Position numbers and translations under genes: made by a program. Positions 12,347 through 22,085 of a stretch of DNA of 64,000 nt are shown here, one piece after another (the first letter of the stretch is position 1; each line of letters opens with the position of its first letter). Origin of the DNA: Poecilobothrus nobilitatus (lineage: Eukaryota > Arthropoda > Insecta > Diptera > Dolichopodidae); assembly GCA_947095535.1 (NCBI GenBank), contig OX352774.1:9052001-9116000 (forward strand), written 5' to 3'. The notes beneath the pieces were generated by a model. The model saw only the letters and a list, made by a program, of their open reading frames with translations, was not told where the DNA came from and ran no database searches.

Positions 12347-15300
12347 TCTAAATATAATAAAAGACAAGTTGCTGCTGCTGAGTAGCGTGCCCTACTGTTA
12401 TGTTAAATGTTAATTTAACAAATGTTATACTATGAAAAGAAAGAAACGTACATCTGATATTTACCCATATAAAAGATAGAAAACAATAAATATTATAATG
12501 TTATGCTATGAAATGAAAGAAAAAACAAGGCAGTGTATAAATCAAAGTTTTTAGAGGGTCGTATTTTTAAGTAGAACATTATAAAATTGCAATAATATTT
12601 TTATTTAAATTTTGCTAAGTAACATTTTCTTAATTTTTTAAAAATTTTGCCATAATATAGTACAATTTTAGAATCAGAAGTTTAGCCCATAATATAGATA
12701 TATGAATAAAAATATGGGTATACATATATTAGATTTATTATAGATTTATTATTTTTTATATAGGCAACAGTTATTTATATGAATGAATGGACGGTAAACA
12801 TAAACGAACAAAAAAAAAATTCAGAATGTTCTATAGGTTATAATTTATATTTTTTAAATAGACTGATGTATAAATTTAATACTTAAAAAAAAGAACAGAA
12901 AACAAAAAAAAAAAGTAAAATGTAATACTGCGAAGAAAAATAAAAACGAATAGAAAAAAAAGAGAACAAAAATGTTACTTTGATTGTTTTTAAATACTTT
13001 TAAAGAAAAAAAGAACTATTAAAATGTTATGATTTTAAAAGAAAAAAACATACGTCTGATATTTACGTACCTACATAACAGATAGAAAAAGGAAAAAAAA
13101 AAATGTTATGCTATGAAAAGAACGAAAAGTCCATCTGATATTGAGGTACATAACAGATAGAAAAAAAGAAATATCAAAATGTTATGCTATGAAAAGAAAG
13201 AAAAAACAAGGCAGTGTATAAATCAAAGTTTTTAAAGGTTCGGATTTTTAAGTAGAACATTATAAAATTGCAATAATATTTTTATTTAAATTTTGCTAAG
13301 TAACATTTTCTTAATTTTTTAAAAATTTTGCCATAATATAGTACAATTTTAGAATCAGAAGTTTAGCCCATAATATAGAGATATATGAATAAAAATATGG
13401 GTATACATATATTAGATTTATTATAGATTTATTAATTTTTATATAGGCAACAGTTATTTATATGAATGAATGGACGGTAAACATAAACGAACAAAAAAAA
13501 AAATTCAGAATGTTCTATAGGTTATAATTTATATTTTTTAAATAGACTGATGTATAAATTTAATACTTAAAAAAAATAACAGAAAACAAAAAAAAAAAGT
13601 AAAATGTAATACTGCGAAGAAAAATAAAAACGAATAGAAAAAAAAGAGAACAAAAATGTTACTTTGATTGTTTTTAAATATTTTTAAAGAAAAAAAGAAC
13701 TATTAAAATGTTATGATTTTAAAAGAAAAAAAACATACGTCTGATATTTACGTACCTACATAACAGATAGAAAAAGGAAAAAAAAAAATGTTATGCTATG
13801 AAAAGAACGAAAAGTCCATCTGATATTGAGGTACATAACAGATAGAAAAAAAGAAATATCAAAATGTTATGCTATGAAAAGAAAGAAAAAACAAGGCAGT
13901 GTATAAATCAAAGTTTTTAAAGGTTCGGATTTTTAAGTAGAACATTATAAAATTGCAATAATATTTTTATTTAAATTTTGCTAAGTAACATTTTCTTAAT
14001 TTTTTAAAAATTTTGCCATAATATAGTACAATTTTAGAATCAGAAGTTTAGCCCATAATATAGATATATGAATAAAAATATGGGTATACATATATTAGAT
14101 TTATTATAGATTTATTATTTTTTATATAGGCAACAGTTATTTATATGAATGAATGGACGGTAAACATAAACGAACAAAAAAAAAAATTCAGAATGTTCTA
14201 TAGGTTATAATTTATATTTTTTAAATAGACTGATGTATAAATTTAATACTTAAAAAAAAGAACAGAAAACAAAAAAAAAAAGTAAAATGTAATACTGCGA
14301 AGAAAAATAAAAACGAATAGAAAAAAAAGAGAACAAAAATGTTACTTTGATTGTTTTTAAATACTTTTAAAGAAAAAAAGAACTATTAAAATGTTATGAT
14401 TTTAAAAGAAAAAAACATACGTCTGATATTTACGTACCTACATAACAGATAGAAAAAGGAAAAAAAAAAATGTTATGCTATGAAAAGAAAGAAAAGTCCA
14501 TCTGATATTGAGGTACATAACAGATAGAAAAAAAGAAATATCAAAATGTTATGCTATGAAAAGAAAGAAAAAACAAGGCAGTGTATAAATTAAAGTTTTT
14601 AAAGGTTCGGATTTTTAAGTAGAATATTATAAAATTGCAATAATATTTTTATTTAAATTTTGCTAAGTAACATTTTCTTAATTTTTTAAAAATTTTGCCA
14701 TAATATAGTACAATTTTAGAATCAGAAGTTTAGCCCATAATATAGATATATGAATAAAAATATGGGTATACATATATTAGATTTATTATTTTTTATATAG
14801 GCAACAGTTATTAATATGAATGAATGGACGGTAAACATAAACGAACAAAAAAAAATTCAAAATGTTCTATAGGTTATAATTTATATTTTTTAAATAGTCT
14901 GATGTATAAATTTAATATTTAAAAAAAATAACAGAAAACAAAAAAAAAAAGTAAAATGTAATACTGCGAAGAAAAATAAAAACGAATAGAAAAAACAGAG
15001 AACAAAAATGTTACTTTGATTGTTTTTAAATAATTTTAAAGAAAAAAAGAACTATTAAAATGTTATGATTTTAAAAGAAAAAAACATACGTCTGATATTT
15101 ACGTACCTACATAACAGATAGAAAAAGGAAAAAAAAAATGTTATGCTATGAAAAGAACGAAAAGTCCATCTGATATTGAGGTACATAACAGATAGAAAAA
15201 AAGAAATATCAAAATGTTATGCTATGAAAAGAAAGAAAAAACAAGGCAGTGTATAAATCAAAGTTTTTAAAGGTTCAGATTTTTAAGTAGAATATTATAA

Positions 15301-16323
15301 AATTGCAATAATATTTTTATTTAAATTTTGCTAAGTAACATTTTCTTAATTTTTTAAAAATTTTGCCATAATATAGTACAATTTTAGAATCAGAAGTTTA
15401 GCCCATAATATAGATATATGAATAAAAATATGGGTATACATATATTAGATTTATTATTTTTTATATAGGCAACAGTTATTAATATGAATGAATGGACGGT
15501 AAACATAAACGAACAAAAAAAAATTCAAAATGTTCTATAGGTTATAATTTATATTTTTTAAATAGACTGTATGTATAAATTTAATATTTAAAAAAAATAA
15601 AAGAAATACTTAGCGTACGTAAATAACAGAAAACAAAAAAAAATAAATGTAATACTGCGAAGAAAAATAAAAACGAATAGCAAAAAAAGAGAACAAAAAA
15701 TGTTACTTTGACTGTTTTTAAATATTTTTAAAGAAAAAAAGAACTATAAAATGTTATGATTTTAAATGAAAAAACATACCTCTGATATTTACGTACATAA
15801 CAGATAGAAAAAGAAATATTAAATGCTATGCTATGAAAAGAAAGAAACGTACATCTGATATTTAGGTACATAACAGATAGAAAAAAAGAATTAAAATGTT
15901 ATGCTATAAAAAGAATGAAAAAACAAGACAGTGCATAAATCAAAGTTTTTAAAGAGTTGCATTTTTAAGTAGAAATTATAAAAAAATAAAGCGGTGCGTA
16001 AAACCAAAGCTTTTAAAGGAGCGCAATTTAAATTATAAAATCACAATTTTCAATTAAATTTTGAATGTGTAACATTTTCTTAATTTTATGCTTCTTTTAT
16101 GATTTTTATTTTCTAAAACTTCAACATTATATGCACAGCCAATTTTTATTGTTTTACATAAAAGGTGCGTAAAACTTACGGTGTGAAGATTTTGTAGAGA
16201 AAGCGATAGATAAAGAGACAGAATATTATTACGGATAGAGTAAAAATTTGTTTGAAAAATATAACAAAGAAAGTTTTGAAGCATTTGCTATGGCAACCAT
16301 AGAAAAATATAACAAGTGTACTA
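12347..16323 (+). repeat. Satellite block 2: six ~682-bp units plus tail
   Basis: At 12,347 the sequence restarts with the same 5' terminus (TCTAAATATAATA, then GACAAGTTGCTGCTGCTGAG), directly after the closing segment of block 1. Anchors lie at 12,526, 13,207, 13,892, 14,574, 15,242 and 15,924, so spacings are 681, 685, 682, 668 and 682 bp. The block ends with a second copy of the ~350-bp closing segment (about 15,975-16,323). Block 2 thus looks like block 1 copied head-to-tail with three more internal units. The two 76-codon minus-strand frames in the closing segments are near-identical passengers, not genes. Confidence 0.85.
13080..13200 (+). repeat. ~70-bp submonomers inside the 682-bp unit
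   Basis: Each large unit contains two or more shorter copies of a module that reads ATGTTATG..TATGAAAAGAA, ATCTGATATT, GGTACATAACAGATAG and then A-rich DNA. CATAACA and TGTTATG, from neighbouring modules, form 7-bp inverted repeats. The array therefore has a higher-order organisation. This entry shows one example. Confidence 0.65.
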
Positions 16324-16748
16324 TATATTATAATTAGGCAAATGCATCAGATCAGTGTAGTTTAGTTTCAAAATTATAAAGTTTGATACTGTATTTTTTC
16401 GAAGCGAAAATTTTTGATACTATTGGCAAAAATTTATTTACCATTGGTTTTTAATCCAACCTTTGGTTTTTTAATCCAAAGCTTGACAAAGAAATTTACA
16501 AGAGATGAGATTTATTAAATAATCATTTTTATTACATTTTTGAAAGAAACTACTTCACAGCATCATTGAGGTTTTTCATTATTTAAAACACTTTAGCAAT
16601 AAATTTTACATTTATCAATATCTAAATATAATACATATAAGTATTTGAATAAATTTACTAAAATTAAATTGTTCATAAAACTGAGGAAACTTTCACAAAA
16701 GCTTTATTTTTCTACTTATACCCGTCGTATGACGGGCTTTTTTACTAG
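16324..16748 (+). mobile_element. Helitron 3' tail, first copy (R1)
   Basis: A 425-bp segment starting TATATTATAATTAGGCAAAT and ending with hairpin CCCGTCGTATGACGGG (16,721-16,736), CTTTTTTA, CTAG (16,745-16,748). It is followed directly by a second copy. An internal TCTAAATATAATA at 16,621 repeats the 5' terminal sequence of the whole element. Confidence 0.8.
16721..16736 (+). terminator. Rolling-circle terminator hairpin of R1
   Basis: CCCGTC-GTAT-GACGGG is a perfect 6-bp G+C-rich stem in very A/T-rich DNA, 8 bases before CTAG. In Helitrons such a hairpin is thought to signal the end of rolling-circle transfer. This is not a transcription terminator. Confidence 0.75.
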
Positions 16749-17174
16749 TATATTATAATTAGGTAAATGCATCAGATCAGTGTAGTTTAGTTTCAAAATT
16801 ATAAAGTTTGATACTGCATTTTTTTCGAAGCGAAAATTTTTGTTACTATTGGCAAAAATTTATTTACCATTGGTTTTTAATCCAACCTTTGGTTTTTTAA
16901 TCCTAAGCTTGACAAAGAAATTTACAAGAGATGAGATTTATTAAATAATCATTTTTATTACATTTTTGAAAGAAACTACTTCACAGCATCATTGAGGTTT
17001 TTCATTATTTAAAACACTTTAGCAATAAATTTTACATTTATCAATATCTAAATATAATACATATAAGTATTTGAATAAATTTACTAAAATTAAATTGTTC
17101 ATAAAACTGAGGAAACTTTCACAAAAGCTATATTTTTCTACTTATACCCGTCGTATGACGGGCTTTTTTACTAG
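16749..17174 (+). mobile_element. Helitron 3' tail, second copy (R2)
   Basis: Near-identical to R1 (hairpin 17,147-17,162, CTAG 17,171-17,174), starting at the base after the CTAG of R1. A tandem pair of complete 3' ends is what would be left if rolling-circle replication ran past the first terminator, or if a second element inserted exactly at the end of the first. Confidence 0.8.
17147..17162 (+). terminator. Rolling-circle terminator hairpin of R2
   Basis: Identical to the R1 hairpin and the functional right end of the composite, 8 bases before CTAG and the flanking T. Confidence 0.75.
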
Positions 17175-17720
17175 TAATTTAATAAACTTGAAAAATGTTC
17201 TATCTGTTAAAAAAAAAAATAAAAAAATTTAACAGTGGCAATGACTATAGTGTAACTAAATTAACCACTTAAAATTTGTTTCTTTATATTATAAAACGTA
17301 TTGAAAGTTTTTAAAAAGTTGAAAATAGCAAAAAAAAAAATTAAAAATAAAAACAAAAAATTACAAAATATAAAATCCAGTCATGTGGAAATTTTAGGAC
17401 ATTCATTATACAACTCACCACGACCACAATTTTACGCAATAAAATTTTTAGTTTTTTTTTTTTTTTTATCACGAAATATTTCATTTTCATTAATAATTTT
17501 TATAAATTACATTTTCCAATGAAATGAAAAACCTTTGAATAATTTTAATTAATGTACGTTTATAAGATATTGCAAAGTACATAAGTAACTTATCTAAGTT
17601 TTTCATTTAAAACTTAATTAAAATTTTTGATTAATGATTCTGCAAAAGAAAAATTAATTTTAATTATAAAAAAATTGAAAAATTGATGACAATAAAAGAC
17701 GACAAAAGGTTAATTTTTAT
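17175..17720. other. A/T-rich stretch, no gene recognised
   Basis: Only A/T runs and a low-complexity Lys/Asn/Ile/Phe frame at 17,301-17,522, which I take as chance. Confidence 0.5.
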
Positions 17721-17721
17721 A

Positions 17722-17912
17722 AGAGGCCACCGGTGGCCTAGTTAATATACACTATAAACACTAAGGAACTGTTGGTTCGAATCCCACACACGTAATATGA
17801 ATAATTTCTTTGAATAATAATCTTTAGCTATATTTACCCAGCCTCACCTGGAAATGAGAAAGGCTGTGTAATTTCCTTCTTCTCATTTATGTGGTAGATA
17901 AAAAAAAATAAT
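17722..17912 (+). mobile_element. tRNA-derived SINE, best Pol III boxes (SINE-2)
   Basis: A box A-like TGGCCTAGTTAATATA lies at about 17,734-17,749. A perfect box B, GGTTCGAATCC, lies at 17,774-17,784. The spacing resembles that in a tRNA gene. The family body follows, but diverged here: TTTACCCAGCCTCACCTGGA, AAGGCTGTGTAATTTCC, CATTTATGTGGTAG and an A-rich tail at 17,900-17,908. The tRNA-like head lacks a convincing cloverleaf 3' half, so this is a SINE and not a tRNA gene. Among the five copies, it has the most intact internal promoter. Confidence 0.8.
17774..17784 (+). promoter_or_regulatory. RNA polymerase III box B
   Basis: GGTTCGAATCC matches the box B consensus GGTTCGANTCC exactly. Confidence 0.8.
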
Positions 17913-19245
17913 TTCATAACTTTGATAATTCCCAAAAACATTAAAAATTTTCCTTTAATATTATAAAATTTCTTCCTATTATTGACAAGAATCAGAATTT
18001 AATTTTTCAGTTTAATAACGGTACAATTTACATTTTTTATTAGATAAATGTGGATAACTAAGCTAAAAATGGAGTTTTTTTTTTTTTTGCGGTGATTTTA
18101 CCGAAATTACAAAAAGTTGGAATCAAAAAAATGAGAGTTAAGAAAAAAATAAAAATGTTTCAAATATGGACTTGATTTTATATATTTTTTTTTTTCCTTT
18201 TGTTTTGTTTTTTTCGTTTTTTTTTTTTTTTTCGTATAGAACGGGAATAAATTTTATTTGAAATTTTTTTTTTAGTTTGTATTTAGTATAAAATGAAAAT
18301 TTATACAAAGATATTTCATTTTTGTTCAAGGTTTATTGCTTTGATGAAAACTATGGAAACCTTGAATTGAATCATAAAATTTATAAATTAAATTCCAGAA
18401 AAAAAAAACTTTACAAATTTTAATTTTGTAATAATAAGTTAGGATCGTTATAAACAGTTAAAAGTCAAGCAAATTAAATAGAAGAAATGTAATTAGAAAA
18501 TGATTGTAATTGTTTTAAATTTAATTTAATTCTTTGTAGACGAATGTATAATAGAATATCGGTATTCTGGAAGATCTCGAAGTAAAGAAGTGATATGTAT
18601 TGTGTATCGGGTTTTGTTTAACATTTGGCTTTAAATGAACTTGAATTTGATAGTTTTCGAAATATTTTACAATTTACAGTTTACTACAAACTAAAAAAAC
18701 ATATTGAAAATATGAATTCCAATTAAAAACAAAAAAATTGAGTGTAATATATCGAAAATTATAAAAAATATTTTAAAATAGGTACTGCATTTATGAAAAA
18801 ATTAGCAAAAATCAAAACAAATTTTGTAAAAGAAATGAAAAATAAAAGAAATATTCATTGCCAACAGCATAATGCAAAAGAATGCAACGAAATATAGAAA
18901 ATTTTATTACACAATTCAAGGAAAAGAAGTACTCATTAAATACTTGTAATATGCCCTTTAGCACCTCGCATATTTCATACATTCATTTTTGCCATATTTT
19001 TTGGTATATAATTTATTTTTATTCATTTTGTATATATTTTGAAAATAAACAGATATTTATTTTGAAAATGCCAGATATATGAATTACTTTATTAAAATGT
19101 AGTCATTTTGAAGCTTTCGAGCATTCAAGAGATGTTTTTCTCTAGAAAATTTTTTCGATAAACTTCAAATGAATCAGCTTTTCACATTAATTCGAAGTAG
19201 ACGTCAAGTATACGCTTGAAGCTGCCATATAAACGCGGTAATGAA
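17913..19245. other. A/T-rich stretch, no gene recognised
   Basis: Low-complexity DNA with long T runs near 18,190-18,232. No coding or element signals were recognised. Confidence 0.5.
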
Positions 19246-19251
19246 TAGGAA

Positions 19252-19278
19252 CGCTGTAATCCACTAATGGCCCTGACT
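19252..19278 (+). repeat. Fragment of dispersed repeat (shared with 9.57 kb)
   Basis: CGCTGTAATCCACTAATGG then CCCTGACT matches 9,574-9,600 with one difference. The homology fades on both sides. Just downstream, 19,340-19,400 has a short imperfect tandem duplication containing TTTTACATT..GTGAATTA. Confidence 0.5.
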
Positions 19279-19299
19279 GGGGAGGGTGCAACAGTTCCA

Positions 19300-21700
19300 T
19301 AGGCATTAAGTCCAGAATTTGAAGTTATGGATATATTTCTTTTTTACATTAAGTGAATTATAGCCTTATTTCTCTTTTACATTGTGAATTAAGGCCATAT
19401 GGTCTTATTTCGCTACAACATATTGCTACAATATAATACTTCCCGCACGCTATTGCGATTGAGATTAAGATTTTTGCAAATAAAAGAAAAGAAATTTTTT
19501 AACTTAAAACAAAAATACGTACTGATATAATGTCTTTCGACAATTAATGCTTGTCTTGTACAAAACCATAAAGTTATTTTTCAAAGTATACATTCGGCCT
19601 TTTACTTTGATTATTTTTCTTCTTTGAATACTTTAACAAAGCAAATGAAATTAAAGAAAAGTTTTCAAAATTAACAGTAAACCATCACTTTTAGACTTTT
19701 TTAAATGTATGCATCATTGGCGTGCAAAAGCATCGTACGAAATGAAGAGAATATTAATAGTATTATCTTTAACTTACAGCTTAACTACTGCAATTTTTTC
19801 TGTAAAAATCGTTTTAAAAGGGGTCAAGGTACAAAAATATTTTATTATTGTTGAAAAAGTGGGGATATTTTTTAAAATTTCTGGTAAATGCATAAGCTTC
19901 TTCGGATGGTTGAATGTAGATTTTTTATTATATAAATATGAGTTTTATTGAACCTGACTGCATAAGGCTTGTACGTAAACTAACAATTTTGTCAATTAGT
20001 TGTTGGTATTTAAAACGAATAATTTCTAAACAAAAATTACAACTTTACAAAAATTCTGTTTTTGAAAGTTAATAGCAAAAGTATAATATTATAATTACAA
20101 AAAAAAAGGTTTGTTAATAGTTTAAAAAAAAAGTTTTCACACCAACTCTATACAATTCTAACTGACATGATGTTTATTAAAAATGTTAAAATATTCTGTA
20201 AAAAAATTCTTTTTGCAAAACTTTTTTTACAAATTTTATATTTCGCAAAAAGGATTTTATACAAAAAAGTTTTTTTTAAGAACTTTAATAATTTGCATCC
20301 AAATAAACATATTTTCAAAGGAATTTAGTGTTTTGGATATTATTTACTTTAACCGATGACTAAAATATAAATGTAATAAAATAAGTACAAATATGGTAAA
20401 ATAAAACTATTTGAGACATTCTATAGTCGAATCAACTCCTCCTAACATGTTCATGTACAATAGTTTCTTTTAATTTTTTTTCAATATTTCCCATCTAAAA
20501 TAGGACCACTTTGCAAACAGAACTGCATTTGCCCAATTAAAAAACATGCTATTTATGAAATCCAGTGTTAAATGATATGACATTATTATGCAACAATATG
20601 CTTAGTTTCAGTAAAACCTGAATCTTTCCCTTAAAAATTGGAATTTTAACCTGGAAAAAGAGTTATTTTTGAAGAGGACCATATTTCTAAATATAAAAAC
20701 AAAATCCGAAACTCATAGTTAAATTTTATCGTTTGCAAATGGATTTTGAAATTAACAAATCTTTTAATCGATTGTTCTACCATTTGCAGCCGCTACAGAT
20801 TTTATCGATATATTTTCATATCAATTTTGCTGTTTCATGCTTACTATAGACAATATCTTTTTCAAGCAATTTAAAGCTTTTTTACAGTTTATCTGTTCAA
20901 ACATTAAATTACTATTTTCATCTGATCCATCAGTGTTTGAGTTGTCGACTTTTAGAAAGGTGATATGATAAAGGTGACATGAAATTAATAAATAAAAATA
21001 GATAAAATTTCAAGTGCTTTATCATTTGATATTGTAAGATTACCATTAACAACTGGATTACACAGTGCTTAGAGTGCATCTTTCATGAGAAAAACCCAAA
21101 TTTGAATCTAGGTGAAAACTTTTCATATCTAATTTGCAACCTGATTTAAATTATAATTGGCGATTTTGTTCAACATTAATTCGAAAGAAGCAATTAATAC
21201 TTAATTTATGTATTAATATTGAACAACTGAGTACTGTAATATATGGTATAAAGTATAAATTATTTCCACACACATAATTTAGTTGCCAATTTTTATACAA
21301 AAATAATCGATATTATAAAATTCTGAAATTATGAAATACATATTTTAATTCGACTTTTACTAAACATTTTTTTTCATTCTATGAAGTTTGAAAAAATCTA
21401 AACAAAAATTGAAAAGATCACTATAAAAGAATTTTAATTGTTTTTTAACCCTATTTTAGCCTAAACACCTATAATTGTAATTAATGACCATTAATATATC
21501 ACTTCAAAAATCTTTAGTTTCTTAATTTTTTTTTCTTTTTTTTGCTTTGTACATAGCAGTAATGTTCAAAACCTTATAACTCTATTATTTCAAATTCTTA
21601 AAAAACGTCAAAAAAATTATAAAAATATCGTAAAGTTTATTAACATCAAAAGTTTCAGATAAATGTTTAAAAAACAAAAATTTAGAAGGAATAAATAGGA
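19300..21700. other. A/T-rich stretch, no gene recognised
   Basis: An 80-codon plus-strand frame at 19,709-19,951 has no domain I know and an A/T-driven composition. I do not call it a gene. No element termini were recognised. Confidence 0.45.
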
Positions 21701-21709
21701 AATATAAAT

Positions 21710-22085
21710 GTAAGTTTTTCATGTAGCCCTATTCATTACTCAGCTATAACACCTCAAAATTTGAAAAAGCCATATTTTTAAATTTAAATATCTCAGGCTT
21801 TGATAAAAATTTTTTCAATCTAAAAACTCTGAACGACAGGAATTCTTTTGAAAACTTTTCAGTTTTAGACATCTGTAACTTAACCACTTTAATAAATACT
21901 TTTAAACTAAACGTAAAAAATTAAAGTTCCAATATTTTATTTTTATATGTGTTAATAGCTTCTTAATTATATAAGGGTTTCTTAAAATTGAAGAAAGTGT
22001 CTCTTGATTTATTTAAATTTTTTCTTATAGGTATATAAAATTCTAATAAAATTTATAAATTTTGGTACTGTTGTACTGTTTTTTT
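21710..22085 (-). mobile_element. Degenerate Helentron-like repeat, family D (copy D2)
   Basis: Shares TTTTTCATGTAGCCC, the GAAAAAGCCATATTTTTAAAT block and TATCTCAGGCTTTG with the 25.9 and 40.5 kb copies in the same orientation. The GTCC tract and terminal hairpin are not visible. It is a decayed internal fragment. Confidence 0.5.

Larger units (their letters stand above)
10392..17174 (+). mobile_element. Composite Helitron-type element with satellite core
   Basis: The left end reads A|TCTAAATATAATA (TC at 10,392-10,393, preceded by A). The right end reads CCCGTCGTATGACGGG, eight bases, CTAG|T (CTAG at 17,171-17,174, followed by T). A 5'-TC, a 3' CTRR with a hairpin just upstream, and insertion between A and T without target duplication are the defining Helitron hallmarks. 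There is also a subterminal palindrome GTTAAATGTTAATTTAAC at 10,447-10,464. The roughly 6.8 kb interior consists of two nested blocks of ~682-bp tandem repeats, each closed by the same ~350-bp segment, then two tandem 3' tails. No Rep/helicase or other protein is encoded, so it is non-autonomous. Copies are still very similar, with differences mostly in A-run length, which suggests recent amplification. Confidence 0.8.

Noticed and set aside
12077..16284. Near-identical 76-codon minus-strand frames at 12,077-12,307 and 16,054-16,284 as a conserved gene
   Set aside because: They lie in the duplicated closing segments of the satellite blocks. Identity follows from recent DNA duplication, and the residues are A/T-driven.
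10392..16323. CRISPR-like or clustered-repeat immunity array
   Set aside because: Units are ~682 bp, contiguous and without unique spacers, in a eukaryotic context with Helitron ends.
17725..17790. Functional tRNA gene
   Set aside because: Boxes A and B are good but no acceptor or T-arm closes. The downstream body and A-tail shared by four other loci show a SINE.
19709..19951. 80-codon plus-strand frame
   Set aside because: Hydrophobic A/T-rich residues, no recognised family, no supporting context.
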